A stretch of DNA of 64,000 nt from JBGAHD01 sp044226395 (GTDB lineage Bacteria; Pseudomonadota; Gammaproteobacteria; Xanthomonadales; Ahniellaceae): NCBI GenBank assembly GCA_044226395.1, contig JBGAHD010000001.1:620001-684000 (forward strand), in the 5' to 3' direction. Of this stretch, positions 38,094-46,509 are shown piece by piece. The translations under genes and the position numbers were made by a program. The notes under the pieces are model-generated. The model had not been told where the DNA came from. It worked only from the letters and a program-made list of their open reading frames with translations, and ran no database searches. Position 1 is the stretch's first letter. Each line of letters begins with the position of its first letter.

Positions 38094-39869
38094 TTACTCA
38101 AAATCATCGGCGAACATGGGCTCCTGCTCCTGCTGCCACACGATCAATCCGTCCGCCGACAGCGCCAGCGCGCCGGCGAAGTCGATGTTGCCGGTGGCCA
38201 GGTCGACACGGAACAGGCCCGTCGGCACGCCGCCGGCGAATACGGCGTAGCCAATGCCCGTCGCCGGGAAGTTGGCGATGGCCGACCCCACGTTCGGCGT
38301 GATGTCGAAGCCGCCGACGCCGGTGAAGTTGTAAGGCGCGCCGTTCAAGGTGATCGGCAGAGACATGGTCTGCGTGCCATTGTTCGGCGGGTTCTGAATC
38401 AGCAATTGATTGAGCGTGGGATCGAGCGTGTACAAGGTCGTGACCAAAGTGCCGGTGACACTATTGGTGTAGGCCGCGCCACTCACGCCAGTCGTGCCCG
38501 AACCTTGGATCGCGATGTCGGTGTTGATGCCCGCGGTCAGCGAATCGCCATCCACCGGCGCACCCGTGATCGGATTGACGCGGAAGTTCAATCCGCCACT
38601 ATCCGACACCACGCGCACGCGATCGACCATGGGGTTGAAGTCCACGCCATAGCCCGTGTCGGCGAAATCAACCGGCGCCGAACCCGCCGTGACGAAGGCG
38701 ATCTGTCCCGGCGTGCCAATTGGCGTGGCCGCGCCCGAGGTCGCGTCGAGCAGATACAAGGTGCCGGTGTTGCTGGTGAAGTTCAGCCCCAGGCCGTAGG
38801 CATTGCCAGTGGCCGGTCGGCCATCGATGCCCACCAATTTCTCGCCGGCCGTCAGACTGGTTACCGTACTCGTGAGTGCCGTGCCCGGCACCGACACTTC
38901 GAAGCGCGCGAGTTGCGTGCCGGTGCTGCTGAGCGCAAGGCCCATCGGCGCCGTGCTCACCGTCAGATCGATCACCGACAAGCCATTAAACGGTGTCACC
39001 AAGGTCGCCACGCCAGTCGACAGTTCGATGCGATACAAACCACTGTTACCGCCCACCGTCAGGGCCGCGTACGCCTGCCCCGTCGCCGCTTGATTGGCGC
39101 CCGGCGCGTTGATGCCTTGCGGGATGTCGAAGCCCACGTTCGCGTTGAAATCCACCGTCATGCCACCGAGCGTCACCGTCAGCGCGCCGTTCTGCGTGCC
39201 CGTGTTCGGCGGCGACTGAATGAACATCTGATTGCCCGCCGAATCGAGCGTGTACAAGGTCGTGATCGTGGTCAACGCGCGATTGTTGGTGTAGGCCGCG
39301 CCCTGCACGGCGGTCGTGCCGCCATTGATGGAACCGTCCGGATTGACACCCGGGACCGAACCCGCGGCGCCGCCAAAATCACCATCGACCAAGGCGCCCG
39401 TGACCGGATTCATGCGGAAGTTTAGGCTGCCCGCCACCACGCGCACGCGGTCGACTTGCGGGTTGAAGTCGATGTCGTAACTGCTACTCGGCAACATCAC
39501 GACGCCACCGCCGGCATCGACGAAGCTACCAGCCACGCTCGCGAGCGGCGTGGCCTGCACCTGCGTGGCCTGCATCGTGAGGTGGTACAGCTGCAAGGTG
39601 TTCGCGACGGGGTTGACGGCAAGACCATACAACTCGCCATTGAGCGGGCGAATGTCGATGCCTTGCAGGGTTTCATTCGCGGCCAGGCCCACCACCGGCA
39701 ATGCCGCCGCCAACACCGTGGGCCGCGGTTCCGCGAACAGGGCAATCTGCTGATTGCTCGTGAGAACGTACACCGTGCGCTCGGCCGTGCGCGCCGACAC
39801 CGCGGGCGCGATCAGTCCGCACGCGATCACGCTCAACACGCCCAACGCCAGCTTGCTTTGTCCTTTCAT
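38094..39869 (-). CDS. Secreted DUF4394 (two-copy) protein with terminal DDFE
   Basis: 591 aa from ATG 39869 (GAGGTG upstream). Signal peptide about 1-26. Two DUF4394 units, roughly 30-290 and 300-560, share the motif ID(F)NPQVDRVRVVAGSLNFRMNP / VDFNPMVDRVRVVSDSGGLN, plus AAYTNN...TTLYTLDSAGNQMFIQSPPNTGTQ repeats, suggesting an internal duplication with a propeller-like fold. The chain ends EPMFADDFE, a D-D-F-E variant of the DGFE tail. Function unknown; exported. Confidence 0.8.
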   Translation of the reverse strand: MKGQSKLALGVLSVIACGLIAPAVSARTAERTVYVLTSNQQIALFAEPRPTVLAAALPVVGLAANETLQGIDIRPLNGELYGLAVNPVANTLQLYHLTMQATQVQATPLASVAGSFVDAGGGVVMLPSSSYDIDFNPQVDRVRVVAGSLNFRMNPVTGALVDGDFGGAAGSVPGVNPDGSINGGTTAVQGAAYTNNRALTTITTLYTLDSAGNQMFIQSPPNTGTQNGALTVTLGGMTVDFNANVGFDIPQGINAPGANQAATGQAYAALTVGGNSGLYRIELSTGVATLVTPFNGLSVIDLTVSTAPMGLALSSTGTQLARFEVSVPGTALTSTVTSLTAGEKLVGIDGRPATGNAYGLGLNFTSNTGTLYLLDATSGAATPIGTPGQIAFVTAGSAPVDFADTGYGVDFNPMVDRVRVVSDSGGLNFRVNPITGAPVDGDSLTAGINTDIAIQGSGTTGVSGAAYTNSVTGTLVTTLYTLDPTLNQLLIQNPPNNGTQTMSLPITLNGAPYNFTGVGGFDITPNVGSAIANFPATGIGYAVFAGGVPTGLFRVDLATGNIDFAGALALSADGLIVWQQEQEPMFADDFE

Positions 39870-40098
39870 GGCCAACACCTCGCGAAATGAGAAAACCCAA
39901 GCCCCTCGCCAACCATCCCGGCCAGCCGCCGAGACCTACGGATCGCGATACGGCTCGGATGCGAAACACGGCGCCTTCACGCGGCGCTTACGCGCGCGCG
40001 CGGGGACTTCCAGCAGTAGACGCAAAAAGGGGCGGAACTCCGGCAATCGACATCGCGCGACGGCGTCGCGACGTCAGCCGAATCGCGAGGTCAAGGCT

Positions 40099-40401
40099 TC
40101 ACGAGCGACGCACAAGGCTGTGAAAGTGTCCCGACGCATCGCGTACCACTTCACCGGAACGCAGCGCGGTGATGAACTCGGCGGGCAGATTCGCCTCGCC
40201 AATGCGCGCGACCAGGGATTCGATTTCCACCTGCGCCTTCGCGCGTTCGGCGTCGATCTCCGCCGATTTATGGCCGCTCCACTCGGCGCCTTTATCGTTG
40301 TAGCCGGCGAGCGAGCCGAGCACCACGATCAATTGCTCACGCGCCGAGCGCCGTTCGGCATCCTCGACGGTTGGGACGGACCGTTGGTTTCCGGTGGCCA
40401 T
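40099..40401 (-). CDS. Small hypothetical protein
   Basis: 100 aa, ATG 40401. Composition is balanced and contains an amphipathic helix (KSAEIDAERAKAQVEIESLVARIGEANLPAEFITALRSGEVV). No membrane segment or signal peptide. Not recognised. It lies alone between divergently read neighbours; codon usage fits the genome, supporting it as real. Confidence 0.5.
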   Translation of the reverse strand: MATGNQRSVPTVEDAERRSAREQLIVVLGSLAGYNDKGAEWSGHKSAEIDAERAKAQVEIESLVARIGEANLPAEFITALRSGEVVRDASGHFHSLVRRS

Positions 40402-40542
40402 GGCGATTCCCGTGTCGTCGTTGGCGCGATACTAACGCCAATGCGAGCTCGCGCGCAGGTCGCCTTGAAGTGCATCGACCTGGCTTGCCGATCCGCGACT
40501 TCCCCCGCACACTCGCCGCATTCATCACGGACACGCGACCTC

Positions 40543-41025
40543 ATGAAATGGCTTTCGCTAGTTTTTGGGTCAACGTTCGTGCTGGCGACCAGTTCGGCAC
40601 TCGCCTGTGATCTGCGCTACTACGCGCCCGCCGTGTTTGATGCGGCGAGTCCACGCAGCAACGACGCGCCACCCGCCGCCCCAATCGTCGATTCGCTGCG
40701 CTTGTCGCGAGCCGGCAGCCTGCCGGGCTCGTGCGCGGACATCGCGACACTGCACATCGACATCGATGCCCGAGAAGCCCGCCATGTCCGCGCCTATGGC
40801 ATCACCGTCGCGAGCGGCCAAGCGCCGGCGGGACTGATTCCTCCGCATCCCTTCGTCGCGGACGTACGCGACGGCCACGCGCTGATCGATCTTCGCTGGA
40901 TCGACGATCCGAAACAAACGTGGCACTTCGCGCTGGAGATCCGCGCATATTCGCGAACCGGCGTCGCCAGCAAACCGACCGTGCCGGGCAACCCACTTGG
41001 CGCCAAGCAAGGCGATGAGCATTGA
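40543..41025 (+). CDS. Hypothetical exported protein
   Basis: 160 aa from ATG 40543, chosen because it begins a signal peptide (MKWLSLVFGSTFVLATSSALA-C); the open frame extends upstream but that part overlaps the antisense 100-aa gene. The first mature residue after ALA is Cys, so SSALAC loosely resembles a lipobox (L-x-x-C), but the site is not a good match. The rest looks beta-rich (HVRAYGITVASGQAPAG, WHFALEIRAYSRTG), like an Ig-type domain. Not recognised. Confidence 0.6.
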   Translation: MKWLSLVFGSTFVLATSSALACDLRYYAPAVFDAASPRSNDAPPAAPIVDSLRLSRAGSLPGSCADIATLHIDIDAREARHVRAYGITVASGQAPAGLIPPHPFVADVRDGHALIDLRWIDDPKQTWHFALEIRAYSRTGVASKPTVPGNPLGAKQGDEH

Positions 41026-41154
41026 ACCTTCGCCACCCTCGCGATGCGTTCGCGCGGATCGGTCGTGCGAAGCGGCGTCGGCCGACATCGCGCGAAAGGT
41101 CGTTCGCCTAGTTCTCGCGGCGGCACGCCGCCTCACGTCGTCGCATCGTTGAAC

Positions 41155-42000
41155 TCAAGCGAGTGCCTGAAGCTTTCGCCACGCCCGCGGCGACTTCCCC
41201 GCCTGCGCCTTGAACGCGCGCGAGAACGCCGCCTCGCTGCCATAACCCACGTCCTGCGCGATCGTCTTGATCGCGCGGCCCTGCAGCAGCGCCTTTTGCG
41301 CCAGACCGATGCGCCAGCCTTGGAGATACGCGGCCGGCGTGGTGCCGACGGTGTCGCGGAACTGATTGGCGAAGACGCTGCGCGACATGCCGGCGACGTC
41401 GGCCAAGCCTTCGAGCGACCATTCGCGTTGTGGCTCGTCGTGCATGGCCACGAGCGCGCGACGCAGGCGCTCATGCGCAAGGCCCGCGAGCATGCCCGCG
41501 CGCGTTTGGCCGCTGGCCATGAGTTGCCGCAGCACCTGGATCATCACCACTTCGAACAAGCGATCGAGCATGGCCTGACGGCCGCAGTTGCGCGAGCGCG
41601 CTTCGGTGAACAGCAACTCGAGCACTGCCTCGCTTCCTTGCAAGTCTTCAAGTGGCAAGCAAACGAAGGGGGGCAATGCCTGTGTCAGTGGATTCGCGGG
41701 ACCGCCGGAAAAACTCAAATGCGCGCACACGAAATCCGCGCCGCGCTGGCGATCGGTGATGAAGCGATGCGCGAGTGGCCGCGGATACAACAGCAGACTT
41801 GGCCGCTTGATGCGCAGCGGCTTGCCCTTGTCGTGACGCACTTCAACTTCGCCCTCGCGAATCAGATGCAGCTGACCGTGCACGCCATCCGAGGGCAGCG
41901 CATTCACGCCGCACAAGGCGCCCGCCTGAAACGTGCTGGCGCTTACCGAGAAATGGCTTAGCAGCGCCTGCAGGCGGTCGACGGGGTTTGGCGCGTCCAT
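41155..42000 (-). CDS. AraC family transcriptional regulator with cupin sensor domain
   Basis: 281 aa. N-terminal half is a cupin_6 ligand domain (HLIREGEVEVRH...PSLLLYPRPLAHRF). C-terminal AraC double helix-turn-helix: WSLEGLADVAGMSRSVFANQFRDTVGTTPAAYLQGWRIGLA and IKTIAQDVGYGSEAAFSRAFKAQAGKSPRAWRK. Divergent from ohr and the chloroperoxidase-type hydrolase; probably regulates them from the shared 101-bp region. Confidence 0.92.
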   Translation of the reverse strand: MDAPNPVDRLQALLSHFSVSASTFQAGALCGVNALPSDGVHGQLHLIREGEVEVRHDKGKPLRIKRPSLLLYPRPLAHRFITDRQRGADFVCAHLSFSGGPANPLTQALPPFVCLPLEDLQGSEAVLELLFTEARSRNCGRQAMLDRLFEVVMIQVLRQLMASGQTRAGMLAGLAHERLRRALVAMHDEPQREWSLEGLADVAGMSRSVFANQFRDTVGTTPAAYLQGWRIGLAQKALLQGRAIKTIAQDVGYGSEAAFSRAFKAQAGKSPRAWRKLQALA

Positions 42001-42017
42001 TTGATACTCCTGGTCAA

Positions 42018-42048
42018 GTATTCGATACGTAACGTGCCGAATCGTATC
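42018..42048. promoter_or_regulatory. Candidate operator in the AraC/ohr divergent region
   Basis: Two overlapping symmetries: GTATTCGATAC (42018-42028) and the inverted pair GATACG (42024-42029) / CGTATC (42043-42048). They lie 17 bp from the araC-type start and 53 bp from ohr, fitting control of both promoters. AraC-family sites are usually direct repeats, so the symmetry is only suggestive. Confidence 0.4.
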
Positions 42049-42101
42049 ACCGGAAGGCGCAAAGTACGCCTCACCGAACCACCCACCCCCTGGAGAGCGC
42101 C

Positions 42102-42530
42102 ATGAACAAGCCCGACAAAATCCTCTACACCGCCCAGGCCACCGCCACCGGTGGTCGCGATGGTCGCGCCATCAGCAGCGATCGCGTGCTCGACGTCGCG
42201 CTGGTCACGCCGCGTGAACTCGGTGGCGCCGGCGGCGCGGGCACCAATCCCGAGCAGTTGTTCGCCGCCGGTTACTCGGCGTGTTTTCTGAGCGCGCTGA
42301 AGTACGTGGCCGGCAAGCAAAAGATCACTTTGCCCGCCGAGACCTCGATCAGCGGCAGCGTCGGCATCGGCCCCATCGCCACGGGCTTCGCCCTCGACGT
42401 GCAGCTCGAAATCCGCGTGCCCGGTCTGCCGCGCGAACAAGTGCAAGCGCTGGTTGAGCAAGCGCATCAGGTGTGTCCGTATTCCAACGCCACGCGCGGC
42501 AATGTCGACGTGCGTCTGGTTGTCGTCTGA
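42102..42530 (+). CDS. ohr: Organic hydroperoxide resistance protein Ohr (OsmC family)
   Basis: 142 aa, the usual length. MNKPDKILYTAQATATGGRDGRAISSD start, GGAGGAGTNPEQLFAAGYSACFLSALK with catalytic Cys61, and HQVCPYSNATRGNVDVRL with resolving Cys125. Reduces organic hydroperoxides using lipoyl-linked electrons in the cytoplasm. Begins 101 bp from the divergent AraC regulator and 30 bp before the chloroperoxidase-type gene, so the two are likely an operon. The usual OhrR regulator is not next to it; the AraC protein may replace it. Confidence 0.95.
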   Translation: MNKPDKILYTAQATATGGRDGRAISSDRVLDVALVTPRELGGAGGAGTNPEQLFAAGYSACFLSALKYVAGKQKITLPAETSISGSVGIGPIATGFALDVQLEIRVPGLPREQVQALVEQAHQVCPYSNATRGNVDVRLVVV

Positions 42531-42559
42531 ACCTCGTCATCACCTCAAGGAGAAAGCTC

Positions 42560-43477
42560 ATGAATACCTGGATGAAGAAACTCACCGCGACCTTCGCCGC
42601 GCTCACGCTCGGCACCGCCGCCTTCGCCGCCACGCCGGTGAAGACCGCGAGCACCGTGACCACGCGCGATGGCGTGCAGATCTACTACAAGGACTGGGGT
42701 CCGCGAAACGGTCCCGTGGTGGTGTTCAGTCATGGCTGGCCGTTGAATTCGGACAGCTGGGAATCGCAGATGATCTTCCTGGCCGATCACGGTTTTCGCG
42801 TGGTGGCGCATGATCGTCGCGGTCACGGTCGATCGAGCCAGCCGTGGTTTGGCAATGACATGGACCACTACGCCGACGATCTGGCGCAAGTGATCGAAGC
42901 GCTCGATCTGAAGGGCGTGACGCTCGTGGGCTTTTCCACCGGCGGTGGTGAAGTGGCGCGTTACATCGGTCGACATGGCACCTCGCGCGTCAAGAAGGCC
43001 GTGCTCGTGGCCGCGGTGACGCCCTTGATGCTCAAGACCGAGGATTATCCGATCGGCACGCCGCTTGAAGTCTTCGATGGATTGCGCAAGGCGTCGCTGG
43101 CCAATCGCTCGCAGCTGTATCTCGACATCGCGTCGGGGCCGTTCTTCGGTTTCAATCGCCCGGGCGCCACGCCGAGCGCGGGCCTGATCCAGAGTTTCTG
43201 GGCGCAGGGCATGCAGGCCGGTCACAAGAATACCTACGACTCGATCGCGGCCTTCTCGGCCACCGATTTTCGTCCCGACCTGGCCAAGTTCAACATCCCG
43301 ACGCTCGTGATCCACGGCGATGACGATCAGATCGTGCCGATCGATGCTAGCGCGCGCGAAGTCGTCAAGCGCGTCAAGGGCGCGCGGCTGATCGTGTACC
43401 CCGGCGCGCCGCACGGCCTGACCGACACGCACAAAGATCGACTCAATCAGGATTTGCTCGATTTCCTGCGCGAGTGA
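42560..43477 (+). CDS. Exported alpha/beta hydrolase, non-haem chloroperoxidase type
   Basis: 305 aa from ATG 42560 with AAGGAGAAAGCTC upstream. Signal peptide about 1-24 (LTATFAALTLGTAAFA). Core: FSHGWPLNSDSWESQM, VVAHDRRGHGRSSQP, nucleophile Ser126 in GFSTGGGEVARYIGRHG, acid in IHGDDDQIVP, His in PGAPHGLTDTHKD. The family gives cofactor-free haloperoxidase/esterase activity. Unusually carries a signal peptide, so probably periplasmic. Follows ohr in a peroxide-linked operon. Confidence 0.9.
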   Translation: MNTWMKKLTATFAALTLGTAAFAATPVKTASTVTTRDGVQIYYKDWGPRNGPVVVFSHGWPLNSDSWESQMIFLADHGFRVVAHDRRGHGRSSQPWFGNDMDHYADDLAQVIEALDLKGVTLVGFSTGGGEVARYIGRHGTSRVKKAVLVAAVTPLMLKTEDYPIGTPLEVFDGLRKASLANRSQLYLDIASGPFFGFNRPGATPSAGLIQSFWAQGMQAGHKNTYDSIAAFSATDFRPDLAKFNIPTLVIHGDDDQIVPIDASAREVVKRVKGARLIVYPGAPHGLTDTHKDRLNQDLLDFLRE

Positions 43478-43534
43478 GATCAAAGATCGAAGACGCCGCG
43501 CTCGAATGCGCGGCATCTTCTTGATGACCGCCGA

Positions 43535-43741
43535 CTAGACCACCGACGTCGTGCGTCGCTTGAAGTACGGCGCGAAGAACAGATACAAGCCCGTGAGCAT
43601 CAGCGCGATCAGCGGGAACAGGGCGAGCATGCCCACCCAGGTGCTCTGCGCATGCGCGGCCAAGGCCACGAGATTGATCACCACCGCGACCGTGAACACG
43701 ATCGACGTCCACCGATGAAAAACGCGAAGTGTCATGTTCAT
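43535..43741 (-). CDS. Small membrane protein
   Basis: 68 aa, ATG 43741 with GAGGCGAGC upstream. Two membrane helices (about 10-31 and 35-57: TSIVFTVAVVINLVALAAHA; WVGMLALFPLIALMLTGLYLFF) and a basic tail YFKRRTTSVV. Its ATG overlaps the VOC gene stop (ATGA), making it the third cistron of the AraC-VOC operon. Not recognised beyond a generic two-helix protein. Confidence 0.65.
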   Translation of the reverse strand: MNMTLRVFHRWTSIVFTVAVVINLVALAAHAQSTWVGMLALFPLIALMLTGLYLFFAPYFKRRTTSVV

Positions 43742-44145
43742 GCTCGCCTCGCTTGAATCATCTTCCAGCCATTGCCCGACGGATCGCGAAAACCCGCGTC
43801 GACCGTGCCGTAACGATCCACCGGTTCCTGCGTGATCTCCACGCCCTTGGCGCGAATCTGCTCGCACATGGCGCGGCAGTCATTGACCGACAACACCAGC
43901 GGCGGCATCGCGCCCTTGGCCACGAGCGCGCGCAGGGCTTGGCCCGTCGCCTCGTCGAGCACCGGCGGACCGGGCAGGAACAAGCCGAGCTGAAACGACG
44001 GCTGTTCCGGATGCTGCACGGTCAACCAGCGATAGTCGCCATTGCGCACGTCCGCGTGCACGCGAAAGCCGAGCTTTTCGTAGAACGCCAGCGCCTCGTC
44101 CTGATCGCGCACATACAAGCCCACCACTTGCACACCCTGAGTCAT
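43738..44145 (-). CDS. VOC (glyoxalase/bleomycin-resistance-like) family protein
   Basis: 135 aa from ATG 44145, strongly marked by AAGGAGGTTGT. Vicinal-oxygen-chelate fold: VVGLYVRDQDEALAFYEKLGFRVHAD, and VDAGFRDPSGNGWKMIQ at the end. Similar to single-domain extradiol/glyoxalase-like proteins; substrate unknown. Overlaps the AraC regulator stop and the small membrane gene start by 4 bp each. Confidence 0.88.
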   Translation of the reverse strand: MTQGVQVVGLYVRDQDEALAFYEKLGFRVHADVRNGDYRWLTVQHPEQPSFQLGLFLPGPPVLDEATGQALRALVAKGAMPPLVLSVNDCRAMCEQIRAKGVEITQEPVDRYGTVDAGFRDPSGNGWKMIQARRA

Positions 44146-44690
44146 ACAACCTCCTTCCGTTTGCGTGGGCTCTTTGTAGCGGGCGCGATCCGGCGCCGCT
44201 TCTCCAAAACTGAGGACTGCAATTTCGGCCGCTCGATCGCGCTGACGATGCATGCGGGTACGCCCGCCAAGGCCAGGGCCGACTGCGCCCGCGCGCGAGC
44301 GCGCACCTCGCCCGGACTTTCGCCCGTGATGTCGCGGAACTGACGACCGAAGGTGCCGAGGCTGCCCCAACCCGTCTGAAACGCAATCTCGGTGATCGGC
44401 AGGTCGGAGTCGCGCAACAAGCTCGAGGCACGCTCGATGCGTCGCGTCAGTAGATAACGATGCGGCGGCACGCCGAAGGCATCGCGGAACGAGCGCGCGA
44501 AATGCGCCTCCGACACGCGACTCACGCGCGCCAGGCGCCGCACCGGCCAGTGCTCGTGCGAGGCGGCGTCCTTGCGGTCTTTCGCGCGCAAGAGTCTTCG
44601 CAACAGCGCGGGCTGAAGATCCGGCGCACGCGTGGGTGCCTTCGTCGACGATGAATCGGGTGACGTCTTCGAGCGACGACGCGCACTCAT
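44142..44690 (-). CDS. AraC-type helix-turn-helix regulator
   Basis: 182 aa from ATG 44690. The conserved AraC DNA-binding domain occupies about 45-140 (WPVRRLARVSRVSEAHFARSFRDAFGVPPHRYLLTRRIERA, ITEIAFQTGWGSLGTFGRQFRDITGESPGEVR), flanked by a polar N-terminus and a basic C-terminal tail. There is no ligand-binding domain, so control may be by level or by a partner. First gene of the three-gene ATGA-linked operon with VOC and membrane genes. Confidence 0.85.
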   Translation of the reverse strand: MSARRRSKTSPDSSSTKAPTRAPDLQPALLRRLLRAKDRKDAASHEHWPVRRLARVSRVSEAHFARSFRDAFGVPPHRYLLTRRIERASSLLRDSDLPITEIAFQTGWGSLGTFGRQFRDITGESPGEVRARARAQSALALAGVPACIVSAIERPKLQSSVLEKRRRIAPATKSPRKRKEVV

Positions 44691-44889
44691 GCGCGTGCCT
44701 TGGTCGAGGCGCCACGGGCGATCGAAGGGCGACGGCGATTCAAGAACCACATGGCGCGCGAGTATGCGCGATTTCGGCAACCGATGTATGGCTTCCAGCA
44801 CGGGGGACGCGCACGGCGCGGGACTAGCCTGAAGTCGGACGTTTCGTTGATGCGGTCCAATCACGGGTCTTTGGCCCAGGAGGATGGCA

Positions 44890-46383
44890 ATGCGCCTGCT
44901 CCATTCGAGGATTTCGCGACGGTGCCTTCAACGCGGCGTCTTCTTGGCCGCGACGATCCTGGCCATCGGCCCCACGTTCGCGGAGGACTCGCCGCCGAAC
45001 GACTGCACGAAGGTCGAAGGCCTTTGGCTCGGCACCACCGGCTCGCCACGCGAGCGCATCGAAGTGGGTCTGCGCATCCAGCGCGGCGATCAGGGCCAAT
45101 GGTCCTTGCGCCTGACGCAGCCGATCATGAACTACTTCGACGCCGATCCCGGCAGCGAACTTCGCTGCGAAGATACGCGCATCACTTACGAAGGACTGTT
45201 CCTGTCGCTACAACTCGAAGGCGACACGTTGCGCGGCACCTACCCCGGTCCCAACAGCACCGCGACGCTCACGCGCGCGAAGCGACTGCCGACCGAAGCC
45301 TCGCCGCCGCGCGTCCCTGATCTGAAGCCGCGATGGGAGGCGCGCCTCAGCGGACAGATCTATGCCTCGCCCATCGTCGTCGATGGCATCGCCTACATCG
45401 GCACCACCGGCGGCGTGGTCAACGCGGTCGACACGCGCGACGGCAAGATTCGCTGGACCTTCAGCGTCGGCGCGCCCATCTTCGGCAGCGTCGCGGTGAC
45501 CGACGACGCGGTCTACGTCGCCGCCGACAACGGCTTTCTCTATCGCCTGCAACGCGAAGACGGTAAGGAACGCTGGCGCTACGCGCTGGGCGATGGCGAC
45601 ATCGCGCGCGTGCTGCCGCATCCGCAAGTCTTCGAGTGGGATTGGCAAGGCGCGCAGCCCGTGGTCGCGGGCGACACGGTCTACATCGGCGCTGGTGATG
45701 GTGGTCTGCACGCCGTCGCGCTCGACACCGGGCAACGACGCTGGCGCTTCGATACGCGCGGCGCCATTCGTAACGCCGTCGCGGTCGATGACGCGCGCGT
45801 TTACGTCGGTAGTCTCGATCATCATATCTACGCCCTTGCCCGCGCCGACGGCCGCGAACAATGGCGCAACGACACCGGCGCCGCCGTCGACGCCGCGCCC
45901 GTGCTGCACGAAGGTCGCGTGCTCGTCGGCAATCGCGGCGCCGGCTTGCTGTCGATCGACGCGACCACCGGCGAAACGAAATGGCGCTTGTTCTTCTGGG
46001 GCTCCTGGGTCGAATCCACGCCCGTCGTGCGCGACCGCGTGATCTACATCGGCTCCTCCGACCTTCGCCGCGTCAGCGCCATCGATTCCACCGACGGCCA
46101 CGTGCTGTGGCGCACCGACGTCTTCGGCTGGACCTGGGGCACGCCCGTCGTCACCGACCACCACCTCTACGTCGGCGCCGCCGGCGGCACGCCCTACTTC
46201 ATCCACCACCAAGCCAGCTTCACCGTGCTCGATCGCGAAAGCGGCAAGTTCATCGCGCGCCATCCCCTACCCGACCCCGGGGGCCATCAATGGGGCATCG
46301 CGGGGTCGCCAGCGTTGGCGGGAGAAACCGTGGTGGTCGCGACAGTCGCGGGGTCGTTGCTGGGGTTCGAGGCAATGCGGTAG
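44890..46383 (+). CDS. Exported PQQ-binding-like beta-propeller protein
   Basis: 497 aa from ATG 44890, the codon with proper spacing to GGAGG (44879-44883); ATG 44884 is too close to it. Signal peptide about 1-32 (LQRGVFLAATILAIGPTFA). An N-terminal domain (about 35-140) is followed by seven to eight PQQ-like blades (YIGTTGGVVNAVDTRDGKIRWTF, YIGAGDGGLHAVALDTGQRRWRF, YVGSLDHHIYALARADGREQWRN). Resembles PQQ/BamB-like repeat proteins rather than a true quinoprotein dehydrogenase, as no PQQ-site Cys pair is seen. Role unknown. Confidence 0.82.
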   Translation: MRLLHSRISRRCLQRGVFLAATILAIGPTFAEDSPPNDCTKVEGLWLGTTGSPRERIEVGLRIQRGDQGQWSLRLTQPIMNYFDADPGSELRCEDTRITYEGLFLSLQLEGDTLRGTYPGPNSTATLTRAKRLPTEASPPRVPDLKPRWEARLSGQIYASPIVVDGIAYIGTTGGVVNAVDTRDGKIRWTFSVGAPIFGSVAVTDDAVYVAADNGFLYRLQREDGKERWRYALGDGDIARVLPHPQVFEWDWQGAQPVVAGDTVYIGAGDGGLHAVALDTGQRRWRFDTRGAIRNAVAVDDARVYVGSLDHHIYALARADGREQWRNDTGAAVDAAPVLHEGRVLVGNRGAGLLSIDATTGETKWRLFFWGSWVESTPVVRDRVIYIGSSDLRRVSAIDSTDGHVLWRTDVFGWTWGTPVVTDHHLYVGAAGGTPYFIHHQASFTVLDRESGKFIARHPLPDPGGHQWGIAGSPALAGETVVVATVAGSLLGFEAMR

Positions 46384-46435
46384 GGATCACGCATGATGCC
46401 GAGCACCACAAGCCCGGCATCACTTCATCACGGAG

Positions 46436-46464
46436 AAGAGCCGTTCGGCACGCGAACGGCTCTT
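46436..46464. terminator. Bidirectional hairpin between convergent genes
   Basis: Perfect 12-bp arms AAGAGCCGTTCG and CGAACGGCTCTT, loop GCACG. Located between the PQQ-repeat stop (46383) and the CocE-type stop (46510). No long T-run, but placed as a shared terminator. Confidence 0.7.
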
Positions 46465-46509
46465 GAATCGATGCCCTACTAAACGCTAGTCAGCGGAATG
46501 CGCGAGTGC

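Noticed and set aside
39754..41025. 423-residue plus-strand ORF
   Set aside because: Only the last 160 codons, starting at a signal peptide at 40543, look real. The earlier part is antisense to the 100-aa gene and the DUF4394 start.
46360..46383. GFEAMR at the end of the PQQ-repeat protein as a possible DGFE variant
   Set aside because: The Asp-Gly is missing and the motif sits inside the last propeller strand, so it is not counted with the seven tagged proteins.
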